Below are positions 16,289 through 25,964 of a stretch of DNA of 64,000 nucleotides, piece after piece; positions within the stretch are counted from its first letter, which is position 1, and each line of letters begins with the position of its first letter. The notes under the pieces were generated by a model. That model worked only from the letters and a program-made list of their open reading frames with translations, had not been told where the DNA came from and did not search any database. A program made the position numbers and the translations under genes. This stretch comes from JAAUTG01 sp039176995. GTDB taxonomy: Bacteria; Bacteroidota; Bacteroidia; Chitinophagales; Saprospiraceae. The stretch lies in NCBI GenBank assembly GCA_039176995.1, contig JBCDFY010000003.1, forward strand, positions 1-64,000, written 5' to 3'.

Positions 16289-18724
16289 ATGCTAAAACAA
16301 AACTTTAAATTCCTATTACGCCGTTTGTGGCTACAAAGAGTACACACCGCTTCACACCTTATTGGCTTAACGATAGGGATAACGGTCTGTTTAATCATCG
16401 GTTTGTTTTTGCATTACGAATTGAGTTTCGATGCCTATCACGAAAAGGCAGATCGAATTTATCGAGTCAACCAAGTCTGGGAAGACCCTAGTGGAGAAGT
16501 CGAAATGGACTATTCTACATCTGATCCTCTGGCAGAAGCTTTACGATCAGAGGTGACCGCTTTGGAGACGGTTGCAAAAGTCTATCCACTAGATGAAGTG
16601 CAGATTGAAACCAGCGCACAGAAACGCTTCATGCAAGAAGGTATTCTTTTTGCGGAAGCAGATTTCTTGGAGCTATTTGAGGTGGAAGTATTGCAAGGCG
16701 ATGCGCACGAAGCTCTTCGGCAACCTTGGCATACGCTGTTGACTGAATCTACTGCGAAAAAATTCTTTGGTTCTGAAGACCCAATTGGGAAAACGCTAGA
16801 ATTGGAAAACACAAAAACCTTGACGGTTGCTGGTATTATTAAAGATTTTCCTAGTAATACGCACTTGTCTGCGAATATGTTAGTCTCTTATTTTTTGGAT
16901 GAAGAATACTTGGGTATTAATCCCAATAGCTGGACTTTTACTTTTGGGACTTCCACCTACGTCTTGCCAAAAGAAGGTACGGAACTTGTCGATTTAGACG
17001 CTCCCATTCGTGCAATCTATGATAAAAATCTTAACGAAAAATACGGTAAATATTTCACTGCAAGCGCGAAACTACAACCACTTTCTACAATTCATTTTGA
17101 CACCCAATACGGCGAAGGCAGTGCTTGGGTAGAAGTCGTACATCCAAAGTGGCTGCTGTTTTTCGGCATCATTGCTTTGATTGTACTGACATTGGCGAGT
17201 ATCAATTTCATTAATCTATCTACTGCTCAATCTCTTTCCAGAGCAAAAGAGGTTGGCATTCGCAAAGCAATTGGAGCAGCTAAGGGACATTTAATCCGTC
17301 AATTTTTGAGTGAATCTGCCTTGCTCATTACAATTGCAACTGTACTGGCTTTGTTTATTACATTTTTTACCTTACCCGCGATCAATAATAGCCTAGATAA
17401 ATCTATCAGCTTTCAGACCTTACTACAGCCTGTTGGGATTTTGGCTTTGCTTGGTTTTATATTAATAACCATCTTATTGACAGGACTTTATCCAGCTTGG
17501 ATTATTGCTAAATTTAAGCCCGCTACTACACTGAAAACAAGTCAAGAAGTAGGGGATAGTAAGAATTCTTTCTTGAGAAAAACGTTAATCACCACTCAAT
17601 TTGCTGTTTCTGGTGCAATGCTCATCGCGCTGATTTTTATCTCACAGCAGATTGCGCTTTTTCACCAAAAAGAACTAGGCTTTAACAAAGAAAACATCAT
17701 CACCTTTGACGTACCTGATTTAGAAAAAATAGATGTCTTGAGCAACCAATTATCGCAGATAAGTGGTGTAGAAACTTTGACCTTTAACAGCTCGCCACCT
17801 AGTACTTTGTTTAGTTCAAGCACTGTTATGCACGAAGAAGATTTCATGGCAGAAGACGCCGAAGATGTAAAACTTATTTTTGGAGATGATAACTATTCAG
17901 AGGTTTTTGGGCTACAATTGAAAGCAGGTAGATTTTACGAAAATGCCGATACGAGTGCCATTGCGGCTGGTCTTCCAAGCGATCAACTTTTTCCCAGAGT
18001 GCTGGTCAACGAAGCATTGCTATCCGCTATGAATTTTGGCACCGCAGAAGAAGCCATCGGTCAACGATTTAAAATTGGTTGGAACAACTGGCAACCCGAA
18101 ATTGTAGGCGTACTGGAAAGTTTCATCACTTCTTCCCTGCACGACGCTATCCAGCCCACTATTATTTTTCTAGCCCCTGAACACCTGAGAAGAGCCAGCA
18201 TCAAACTACAAGCCAAGGCAGATTTGCCTAACACCCTTGCCAGTATTCGTGGTATTTGGGAAGACAACTTTCCCGATCAAATCTACGACTATGAATTTTT
18301 GGATGAGCGTATTGATGGCTACTACGAAAGCGAAAGTTTACTTTTCGACTTCTTCAAAATATTCGCAGTACTCTCCATGCTCATTTCCTGCATCGGTTTG
18401 TGGGGATTGGCAACGCATTCCGCCACGCAGCGCACCAAAGAAATTGGTGTTCGCAAGGTGCTCGGTGCTTCTGTGACCAGTATTGTTGGACTTTTGGCTA
18501 AGGATTTTGTAAAGCTCGTTTTCATTGCTCTTTTGATCGCTATACCTATTGCTTACTATTTCATGAACGAATGGCTGCAAGACTTTGCCTATCGCATTGA
18601 GTTACAATGGTGGGTGTTTGCGTTGGCAGGTTTAGCAGCAATTGGCATTGCTTTGCTGACGGTGAGTTTTCAGAGTGTGCAAGCGGCTTTGGTGAATCCG
18701 ATCGAATCTTTGCGAAACGAATAA
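16289..18724 (+). CDS. FtsX/MacB-type ABC permease, array gene 3 (subfamily A)
   Basis: This 811-residue permease starts 11 bases after the previous stop. The first helix (about 20-42) is followed by the two MacB-like core domains and two FtsX domains. Coupling motifs AKEVGIRKAIGAA (about 320) and TKEIGVRKVLGAS (about 715) are intact, and the gene ends in NPIESLRNE. The last 165 bases closely resemble the end of the next gene, with about 25 differences counted by eye, while the periplasmic cores are much more diverged. The start region MLKQNFKFLLRRLWLQR follows the amphipathic N-terminus typical of the family. It probably belongs to the same transcript as the neighbouring permeases. Confidence 0.86.
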   Translation: MLKQNFKFLLRRLWLQRVHTASHLIGLTIGITVCLIIGLFLHYELSFDAYHEKADRIYRVNQVWEDPSGEVEMDYSTSDPLAEALRSEVTALETVAKVYPLDEVQIETSAQKRFMQEGILFAEADFLELFEVEVLQGDAHEALRQPWHTLLTESTAKKFFGSEDPIGKTLELENTKTLTVAGIIKDFPSNTHLSANMLVSYFLDEEYLGINPNSWTFTFGTSTYVLPKEGTELVDLDAPIRAIYDKNLNEKYGKYFTASAKLQPLSTIHFDTQYGEGSAWVEVVHPKWLLFFGIIALIVLTLASINFINLSTAQSLSRAKEVGIRKAIGAAKGHLIRQFLSESALLITIATVLALFITFFTLPAINNSLDKSISFQTLLQPVGILALLGFILITILLTGLYPAWIIAKFKPATTLKTSQEVGDSKNSFLRKTLITTQFAVSGAMLIALIFISQQIALFHQKELGFNKENIITFDVPDLEKIDVLSNQLSQISGVETLTFNSSPPSTLFSSSTVMHEEDFMAEDAEDVKLIFGDDNYSEVFGLQLKAGRFYENADTSAIAAGLPSDQLFPRVLVNEALLSAMNFGTAEEAIGQRFKIGWNNWQPEIVGVLESFITSSLHDAIQPTIIFLAPEHLRRASIKLQAKADLPNTLASIRGIWEDNFPDQIYDYEFLDERIDGYYESESLLFDFFKIFAVLSMLISCIGLWGLATHSATQRTKEIGVRKVLGASVTSIVGLLAKDFVKLVFIALLIAIPIAYYFMNEWLQDFAYRIELQWWVFALAGLAAIGIALLTVSFQSVQAALVNPIESLRNE

Positions 18725-18736
18725 AAAGAAATCATC

Positions 18737-21118
18737 ATGCTCAGCAACTACGTTAAATTCGCCTTTCGGAACTTCTCCAAAAATAAACTCTATACCGCTA
18801 TCAATACGGTAGGTTTGACCATTGGGATAAGCTGCTTTTTGTTGATTGTGCTTTATGTACAGTATCAACTGAGCTATGATAGCCACTACGAGCAAGCCGA
18901 TCAAATATACAGAGTTGCACAGATACAAAAAGGCAATACCTTTCGAGGAACAGACCGATTCAACAGCACCCCACTTCCTTTGGCGAGTGCTTTGAAAGAA
19001 GAATTTCCAGAAGTACAGACGGCTGTTACGTTACAGACTGAATCGGCTATTTTGTCGAGGCAGAATAAAGTTTTTACAGAGCGAGGTGTGTATGCCGAAG
19101 CTGCCGTTTTTGATGTCTTTAGCATTCATACGGTTAGCGGATCGGGTAAGGAGGCACTTTTGGAGGAGAATGGTATTCTACTTACCCAATCTCTAGCAGA
19201 AAAATATTTTGGAGCAAGCGATCCAATTGGAGAAACGCTTTTGTTTCAAAATGAACAACTACTCACCGTCAAAGGAGTCGTCGAAAATCCTCCGAAAAAC
19301 CAGCATTTCACTTACGACTACATCACTTCGCTAGAGAATCTTCGCTACTATAGAGATAGCGACCTCAGTAAGTGGGGGAACAACAACTATAAAAGCTACG
19401 TCGTCTTACCTGAAGGCTATGACTATCATCAGCTGGAAGACAAAATGCGACTAGCATTCACATCGCGTATTCAATCTGCTTACGAAGGCGTACCGTTTCA
19501 AGCTGAGTTCTTTCTTCAACCAATCCAAGACATTCATCTATTTTCAAACATCAACTTCGAACTAGCTGCCAATGGCGATATTCGATACATTTATCTTTTT
19601 GGCTCTATTGCATTCATTATTCTATTACTAGCCGCTATTAATTACATCAATCTATCGACAGCTGCTTCGGTACAAAGAAGTCAAGAAATAGGCGTCAGAA
19701 AAGTGCTAGGTGCTGCCAAGCAGCAGATTATCTATCTATTTTTGGGAGAGTCTTTTATTCTAATAGTCATTTGTTTTCTACTCTCCATTGGCTTGACTAG
19801 CTTATTGCTACCTTTCATCAATCAGCTACTCGAGCAAGATATTCCTTTCACCTTTCTAGGTGATGCTTGGATATGGCTAGGCACATTGGGCATTGTGTTT
19901 TTGATCGGTGGTTTATCGGGTTTGTATCCTGCGATTATTTCTTCTTTAGTGTCGCCGACCAAAGCCATGAAAGGTGATGCAGTTAAGAAAAGAAGTAAGA
20001 CCAGTATGCAAGATTTATTGGTCATTGCTCAGTTTGTAGCAGCAGTTGTGCTGTCCATTAGCAGCTTGGTCATCTATCAGCAATTGCAATATGTTCAGCA
20101 GAAGAATTTGGGTTATGAAAGGGATCAAGTCATCTATGTACCTTATGAAAGTGATGAAATTGGAGACCAGTTTTCAACGATTGAAAACGAACTGTTGGCG
20201 CATCCGCAAATTGAGAAAGTCACTTTTGCAAATTACCTGCCACTCAATCTTTATTCCCAAACGCTTATCAATGACTGGGAAGGCAATACAACAGAGCAAG
20301 ATGCGCCGATTTACAGAAATACCGTTGGCTATGACTTTTTTGATGTGTTTGAGATGGAAATAATAGAAGGTCGAGCCTTTTCGCCCTCTTTTGCTACAGA
20401 CTCCTTGAATAGCTATATTTTAAATGAAGCCGCAGTGCAAGCCTTGGGTTGGGAATCTGCTATCGGGAAGCAATTCAATGGTGGGCAAGTAGTAGGCGTA
20501 GTGCGCGACTTCCATTTTCAAACATTTGATTTAGCCATAGAACCGCTCTACCTCACCTACGGTAGAGCCAAGGACAGTCCCTTTGGAAACATCACGATGA
20601 AAGTTAAAATGGATGACCTAGAAAACACTTTAGCTCATATTCAATCCACCATCAAAAACATTGCTCCTCAGTCGCCCTTCGAGTATCAATTCATGGACGA
20701 AACCTATCAAGCTTTATACCGCTTTGAACAACGTTTGGGGCAGCTCTTAACCATTTCTACTTTGTTGGCCTTGCTCATTGCTTGTGTAGGGCTATTTGGA
20801 TTGATTGCTTACAATGTTACTCAACGCACCAAAGAAATCGGCATCCGAAAAGTTTTAGGCGCAAGTGTCACAGGCATCGTCGCTTTGCTCTCCAAAGACT
20901 TTATTCAGTTGGTCGGTATTGCTTTTGTCATCGCTACACCTATTGCTTGGTATTTCATGAACGAATGGCTGCAAGATTTCGCTTATCGCATTGAGTTGCA
21001 GTGGTGGGTGTTTGCATTCGCAGGTTTAGCAGCGATTGGTATTGCTTTGCTGACCGTGAGCTTTCAGAGTATGCGCGCGGCTTTGGCGAATCCAGTGGAA
21101 TCGCTTCGGAGTGAGTAG
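18737..21118 (+). CDS. FtsX/MacB-type ABC permease, array gene 4 (subfamily A)
   Basis: This 793-residue permease is preceded by the recurrent junction GAATAAAAAGAAATCATCATG. It has the N-terminal amphipathic segment MLSNYVKFAFRNFSKNK, a first helix at about 20-42, core domain one, an FtsX domain with SQEIGVRKVLGAA (about 314), core domain two and the last FtsX domain with TKEIGIRKVLGAS (about 697). The ending is NPVESLRSE. The final helix region is nearly the same as that of array gene 3 at the protein level (EWLQDFAYRIELQWWVFA). No substrate can be read from the sequence. Confidence 0.86.
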   Translation: MLSNYVKFAFRNFSKNKLYTAINTVGLTIGISCFLLIVLYVQYQLSYDSHYEQADQIYRVAQIQKGNTFRGTDRFNSTPLPLASALKEEFPEVQTAVTLQTESAILSRQNKVFTERGVYAEAAVFDVFSIHTVSGSGKEALLEENGILLTQSLAEKYFGASDPIGETLLFQNEQLLTVKGVVENPPKNQHFTYDYITSLENLRYYRDSDLSKWGNNNYKSYVVLPEGYDYHQLEDKMRLAFTSRIQSAYEGVPFQAEFFLQPIQDIHLFSNINFELAANGDIRYIYLFGSIAFIILLLAAINYINLSTAASVQRSQEIGVRKVLGAAKQQIIYLFLGESFILIVICFLLSIGLTSLLLPFINQLLEQDIPFTFLGDAWIWLGTLGIVFLIGGLSGLYPAIISSLVSPTKAMKGDAVKKRSKTSMQDLLVIAQFVAAVVLSISSLVIYQQLQYVQQKNLGYERDQVIYVPYESDEIGDQFSTIENELLAHPQIEKVTFANYLPLNLYSQTLINDWEGNTTEQDAPIYRNTVGYDFFDVFEMEIIEGRAFSPSFATDSLNSYILNEAAVQALGWESAIGKQFNGGQVVGVVRDFHFQTFDLAIEPLYLTYGRAKDSPFGNITMKVKMDDLENTLAHIQSTIKNIAPQSPFEYQFMDETYQALYRFEQRLGQLLTISTLLALLIACVGLFGLIAYNVTQRTKEIGIRKVLGASVTGIVALLSKDFIQLVGIAFVIATPIAWYFMNEWLQDFAYRIELQWWVFAFAGLAAIGIALLTVSFQSMRAALANPVESLRSE

Positions 21119-21151
21119 AAAAGAATTCAGAACGATAAAATAATCCATCAT

Positions 21152-23521
21152 ATGTTAAAAAACTATTTCAAATTAGCCTTTAGGAATTTACTCAATAATA
21201 AAACAGTCTCCCTCATCAATATATTTGGGCTTAGTATTGCCATAGCAGCCTCCATCGCCGTTTTCTTATACTTACAAAATGAATGGACGAAGGAGCACTT
21301 TCATGAAAATGGAGATCGTATTTTTATGGTGGAATATGCCGTTGACTATAATGATGAGACGCAAATTTGGGGGAATGTTCCAATGCCATTAGGTAAAATG
21401 TTGGCTGATGATTTCCCTCAAATTGAACAGTTCGCTCGCATGGATAACTGGAGCAGTAATGTATATGTAGAGGATCGTTCTTTTGAGGAATCTGTCTCCT
21501 TTGTTGATCCTAGTTTCTTTGAGGTATTCACTTTTCCGATAGATAAAGGAACCGATCAGGTGTTGAATGATCCCAGCGCAGTCATCATTAGTTCGAAGCT
21601 CGCTGATAAATATTTTCAAGCTCGAGATCCAATCGACAAAATGCTCACGATTGTTTTTAGCAATCAAGAAAAACGAATTTTTACCATAAAAGGCATAGCT
21701 GCTCCTTTCCCAGAAAACGCGGGACTTAAATTCAACATTATTGCAGGGATGAGTGCCTACGCCAGTGTGAGCGGGTCAAGTATCAGTGATTGGTCTAACC
21801 ACACTGGCGGAACCTTTGTTCGATTACAAAATGCGGCGGATGCCAATTTGATTACAGCAAAAATGGACAAATACATAGCCCTACAAAATGAAGCTAATAA
21901 AGGGCTGAAAATAAAATCATTTGTACTGGATAATTTGATTGCTCCGAACCCCAAAGCACACGAAGTAATTAATCGCCCTTCTCCTGTCACTCATCCTCTA
22001 GTCATATTGCTATCCGCGATACTAGCTCCCTTGATGATGGCGCTGTCCTGTTTTAACTATATCAATATTGCACTGGGAATTGCAGGAAAACGCTTAACGG
22101 AGATAGGCGTACGCAAAGCAATTGGTGGTAGGAAAATCCAATTGGTAGCGCAGTTTATGACGGAAAATTTATTGCTCTGCTTCTTAGCGTTATTGTTTGG
22201 ACTACTTTTTGCCCATCAGCTGTTGATCCCACTGTTTAATGCTAGTCAGACGCAACAAATCACCCTTTCGCTTAGTCAAACTCCCAATCTGTGGTTATTT
22301 TTGATTGCTTTACTAGCTTTTGTTGGTATTGCTTCTGGTGCTTATCCAGCATTATACATCAGCGCTTTTCAGCCTACTGCTATCTTCAAAGGAAGCCAGA
22401 GAATCATCAAAAAAAATAAACTCACTCAATTGTTTTTAGGTACACAATTTGTGCTTGCTTTCGGTGTTGTCATTGCTGCTGTTTTGTTACTATCAATGGG
22501 AAAACAGTGGATGAATTTGGACTGGGGATATCAACCAGATGAAACCTACATAGTTCGCTTAGACTATTCAGAACAATATGATATTTTAAAAAATGAAGTA
22601 GTCAGTATTCCTTATGTTCAGAAAGTAGCAGGGAGTGTCAACCATGTTGGTCAATACAATTCAAGGACACAAATTATAATAGGAGAACAGGTAACAAGAG
22701 CCGTTCAATTTGAAGTAGGAGGCGATTACTTCGAGGCTTTAGGTTTACGGCTTCGACAAGGGCGTTTCTTTGATGCAAGCCATCCGATAGCAGATGCAAA
22801 AACAGTAGTTGTCAACCAAATTTTTGCAGACCAACAAGGATGGGCAAATCCGATAGGGAAGACTCTATCACGAGCCAACCAACGATACGAAGTGATAGGA
22901 GTGACAGAGAATTTTAAGACAACTGGTCAATCCAAACTACTACCCGTAGCAATGTTCCCAAATAATAGTGAAGCGTATAATTATATGGCGATTCGCCATA
23001 CGGCAGGTTCAGGAGAACAAGTCGAGGCTTTCATTAAGGAGAAGTGGAATACCTTATATCCCGATGTTCCACTCCATGCTTTCCATCAAGAATTAGTATT
23101 CGAGGACTTCTACGAAAGCGTAGAAGATGGATATACCAATTTTAGCTACATAGCAGGTTTAGCATTGCTTATTGCCTGTATGGGATTATTTGGTCTATCC
23201 ATTCAAAACTACACGCGCTTCCAAAAAGAAGCAAGTATTAGGAAAGTACTGGGCGCATCCATTTCGCAATTACTATTACTATCGAATAAAAATTTCATTG
23301 TCTTATTGGTGATAGCAAGTACAGTTGCAACGATAATGTGTTGGACTGGAATGCGAACCTTACTGCTTTCCTCCAAAGAACATTTGGGAGATTTGCAACT
23401 AGGCATTACTCCTTACTTATTAGCTAATGTATTGGTCTTTGCCACTGCTTGTATTGCGGTCAGCGGTCAGTCGTACAAGCTCACTAAAGTTGACCCTGCG
23501 GATGCCTTAAAAGAAGAGTAG
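21152..23521 (+). CDS. FtsX/MacB-type ABC permease, array gene 5 (subfamily B)
   Basis: This 789-residue permease is the second member of subfamily B. Like array gene 2 it ends in a DPAxxL motif (KVDPADALKEE) and carries LQNEANKGLKIKSFVLDNL at about 245, aligned with the corresponding stretch there. Its first coupling motif is LTEIGVRKAIGG (about 315). The second is reduced to EASIRKVLGAS (about 691), lacking the usual KEIG start. Eight hydrophobic segments are in the expected places. The spacing to the previous gene is 33 bases and to the next ATG 82 bases, the widest gaps in the array. Confidence 0.85.
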   Translation: MLKNYFKLAFRNLLNNKTVSLINIFGLSIAIAASIAVFLYLQNEWTKEHFHENGDRIFMVEYAVDYNDETQIWGNVPMPLGKMLADDFPQIEQFARMDNWSSNVYVEDRSFEESVSFVDPSFFEVFTFPIDKGTDQVLNDPSAVIISSKLADKYFQARDPIDKMLTIVFSNQEKRIFTIKGIAAPFPENAGLKFNIIAGMSAYASVSGSSISDWSNHTGGTFVRLQNAADANLITAKMDKYIALQNEANKGLKIKSFVLDNLIAPNPKAHEVINRPSPVTHPLVILLSAILAPLMMALSCFNYINIALGIAGKRLTEIGVRKAIGGRKIQLVAQFMTENLLLCFLALLFGLLFAHQLLIPLFNASQTQQITLSLSQTPNLWLFLIALLAFVGIASGAYPALYISAFQPTAIFKGSQRIIKKNKLTQLFLGTQFVLAFGVVIAAVLLLSMGKQWMNLDWGYQPDETYIVRLDYSEQYDILKNEVVSIPYVQKVAGSVNHVGQYNSRTQIIIGEQVTRAVQFEVGGDYFEALGLRLRQGRFFDASHPIADAKTVVVNQIFADQQGWANPIGKTLSRANQRYEVIGVTENFKTTGQSKLLPVAMFPNNSEAYNYMAIRHTAGSGEQVEAFIKEKWNTLYPDVPLHAFHQELVFEDFYESVEDGYTNFSYIAGLALLIACMGLFGLSIQNYTRFQKEASIRKVLGASISQLLLLSNKNFIVLLVIASTVATIMCWTGMRTLLLSSKEHLGDLQLGITPYLLANVLVFATACIAVSGQSYKLTKVDPADALKEE

Positions 23522-23603
23522 AAAGTAGTATGAACTTCAATATGATTGATATCGCTTATTTATAATAGGGATCGTGATAAACAGTTACAAAAAGACACTT
23601 TTA

Positions 23604-25952
23604 ATGTATCAAATCAAACAGCACTTCCGCTTCCTCTATCGCCAAAAGTTCTTTACACTCATTAACCTGGCGGGCTTAGCAACCGCTATGGCAACGGCAC
23701 TACTCATCTTCTTTTGGGTGCAAGATGAGTTCTCTATTGATAAATTTCATGAGAAAGATGATCGATTGTATCAGGTGATGTCCTTGCAGACTTACGAGAG
23801 TGGAAATGCTGTATCTAATGGCACGCCAGGACTCTTGGGAGCGACCCTAAAAGAGGACTTTCCTGATATTCAATATTCAACCACGACGACTTGGATCTGG
23901 TCTGTATTGCTATCGCATGAAAACACCTCGCTACGGGAAGAAGGTTATCATGCAGGGAAAGATTTTTTCCACATTTTCAGCTATCCATTACTTATGGGAG
24001 ACCCCAATACTGTACTCAACGACCCGACGTCCATTTGCATTTCTAGGGATTTAGCCGAAAAGTTTTTTGGTAACGTAGAAAATGCAATGGGTAAAACGAT
24101 CAGATATGCAGAAGATCGGAACTTTACGGTTAGTGGCATCTTCGAGAACATTAGTGAAAAGTCAACTTACGTTTTTGATTTTGTCTTACCACTTCAAGAT
24201 TTCTTAGATCGTGCAACTTGGGCAACAGATTGGGCAAATACTGGACCGCCAACCTACGTCGTCCTTCAAGAAGGTGCTGATGCACAAGCAACCTCTGAAA
24301 AAATTGCAGGCTATGTCAAATCAAAAGTCGCGGACAGCAACAACGAGCTTTTTCTCAAGAAGTACTCCGATCAATATCTCCGAGGAAGATACACCAATGG
24401 CGTGCCAGATGGTGGACGCATAGACTATGTTCGATTATTCTCCTCTATCGCCATTTTCATCATGGTCATTGCTTGCATCAATTTCATGAACCTATCAACG
24501 GCGCGTGCCTCCAAGCGAGCGCAAGAAGTTGGTATCCGAAAAGCAATTGGTGCTGGACGTGGCAGATTGATCCGTCAGTATATCGGAGAGTCTGCTTTGA
24601 TTTCGTTTGTTGCTATGTTCTTTTCTTTTTTACTGGTCTTGATACTACTTGCCCCGTTCAATAAAATAACAGGCAAAAGCATCGAACTTTCTCTGACTCC
24701 TGAACTGATCTTTATGTCCGTTGCTACTATGTTGGTGACGGGTATTCTCGCAGGCAGTTATCCTGCCTTTTACCTTTCTCATTTCCGACCTATTCAAGTC
24801 ATCAAAAGTGAGATCAAAAATTCTGTAGGTGAAATTTGGGCAAGAAAGGGCTTGGTTGTCTTCCAATTTACCATAACGATTATGCTCATCGTTGGCGTAT
24901 TTGTCATTCAACGCCAAACCGAATACCTCAATAATAAACCGCTCGGATACAACCGAGATAATGTCATCTTATTCAGCCAAGATGGCGATATTTATAATCG
25001 GAGTGAGACTTTTTTCAGTGAATTAAGAAAACTGCCAGGAGTAGTTCAAGCGGGTGGAACTAGCCATAGTTTATTGGGACAAGTCAGCTCTAATCCAGGT
25101 GTCAATTGGGATGGAAGAGCACCCGAAGAACGAGTTGTCTTTGAGCGTTTTTTTGTGGACTATGATTTCTACGAAACAATGGAATTTCAAATGGCAAAAG
25201 GCAGATGGTTTGATAGAAAATATGCATCAGATAGCAGCAAAATCATCATCAATGAAGCTGCTTTAGCAATTATGGGATTGTCCGCAGAAGAGGTGATCGG
25301 AAAGCAAATTCAGCTTGCAGAAAATTTTCAATTTGAAGTCATCGGCGTTCTCCAAGACTTTCACTTTAGGTCGCTACACGATCCTGTCGGACCAGCCTAT
25401 TTTCGTATGGCGAGCACAGGAAATGTAGCTGCAAGACTAGAAGCAGGTCGAGAGAAAGAAGCGCTTGCAGAGATCAAAGCGCTCTATCAGAAATTCGCGC
25501 CCGGCTTCATATTTGATTATGCCTTTCTGGACAGCAGTTACCAAGCGCTCTACGAATCGGAACAGCGCGTGAGCACGCTATCTTCCTACTTCGCTCTTTT
25601 TGCGATCCTTATTTCTTGCCTTGGACTTTTCGGCTTGGCTACCTTCACTGCGGAACGCCGATTCAAAGAAATTGGCATCCGAAAAGTGCTGGGCGCAAGT
25701 GTCCCGGGCATCGTCACTTTGTTGTCCAAAGACTTTATCAAGTTGGTAGCTGTTGCTTTCGTTATCGCAACGCCCGTTGCCTACTATTTTATGAATGATT
25801 GGCTACAAAATTTCGCCTACCAAATCTCATTGCAGTGGTGGATATTTGCGCTGGCAGGCGTAGCAGCAATTTTGATTGCCTTCTTGACCGTGAGTTTTCA
25901 GAGTGTGCGGGCAGCTTTGGCGAATCCTATAAACTCATTACGAAACGAATAA
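23604..25952 (+). CDS. FtsX/MacB-type ABC permease, array gene 6 (subfamily A)
   Basis: This 782-residue permease starts at the ATG at 23604 (MYQIKQHFRFLYRQK). A GTG ten codons upstream is also in frame but less likely. Coupling motifs AQEVGIRKAIGAG (about 304) and FKEIGIRKVLGAS (about 685) flank the second core. The body resembles the PadR-linked permease at 37471-40068: both have GGRIDYVxLFSxIAIF before the first FtsX domain and GEIWxRKGLVVFQFT before the second core. The 3' end (NPINSLRNE) instead resembles its tandem neighbours. This mosaic pattern suggests recombination between copies. Confidence 0.86.
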   Translation: MYQIKQHFRFLYRQKFFTLINLAGLATAMATALLIFFWVQDEFSIDKFHEKDDRLYQVMSLQTYESGNAVSNGTPGLLGATLKEDFPDIQYSTTTTWIWSVLLSHENTSLREEGYHAGKDFFHIFSYPLLMGDPNTVLNDPTSICISRDLAEKFFGNVENAMGKTIRYAEDRNFTVSGIFENISEKSTYVFDFVLPLQDFLDRATWATDWANTGPPTYVVLQEGADAQATSEKIAGYVKSKVADSNNELFLKKYSDQYLRGRYTNGVPDGGRIDYVRLFSSIAIFIMVIACINFMNLSTARASKRAQEVGIRKAIGAGRGRLIRQYIGESALISFVAMFFSFLLVLILLAPFNKITGKSIELSLTPELIFMSVATMLVTGILAGSYPAFYLSHFRPIQVIKSEIKNSVGEIWARKGLVVFQFTITIMLIVGVFVIQRQTEYLNNKPLGYNRDNVILFSQDGDIYNRSETFFSELRKLPGVVQAGGTSHSLLGQVSSNPGVNWDGRAPEERVVFERFFVDYDFYETMEFQMAKGRWFDRKYASDSSKIIINEAALAIMGLSAEEVIGKQIQLAENFQFEVIGVLQDFHFRSLHDPVGPAYFRMASTGNVAARLEAGREKEALAEIKALYQKFAPGFIFDYAFLDSSYQALYESEQRVSTLSSYFALFAILISCLGLFGLATFTAERRFKEIGIRKVLGASVPGIVTLLSKDFIKLVAVAFVIATPVAYYFMNDWLQNFAYQISLQWWIFALAGVAAILIAFLTVSFQSVRAALANPINSLRNE

Positions 25953-25964
25953 AAAGAAATCACC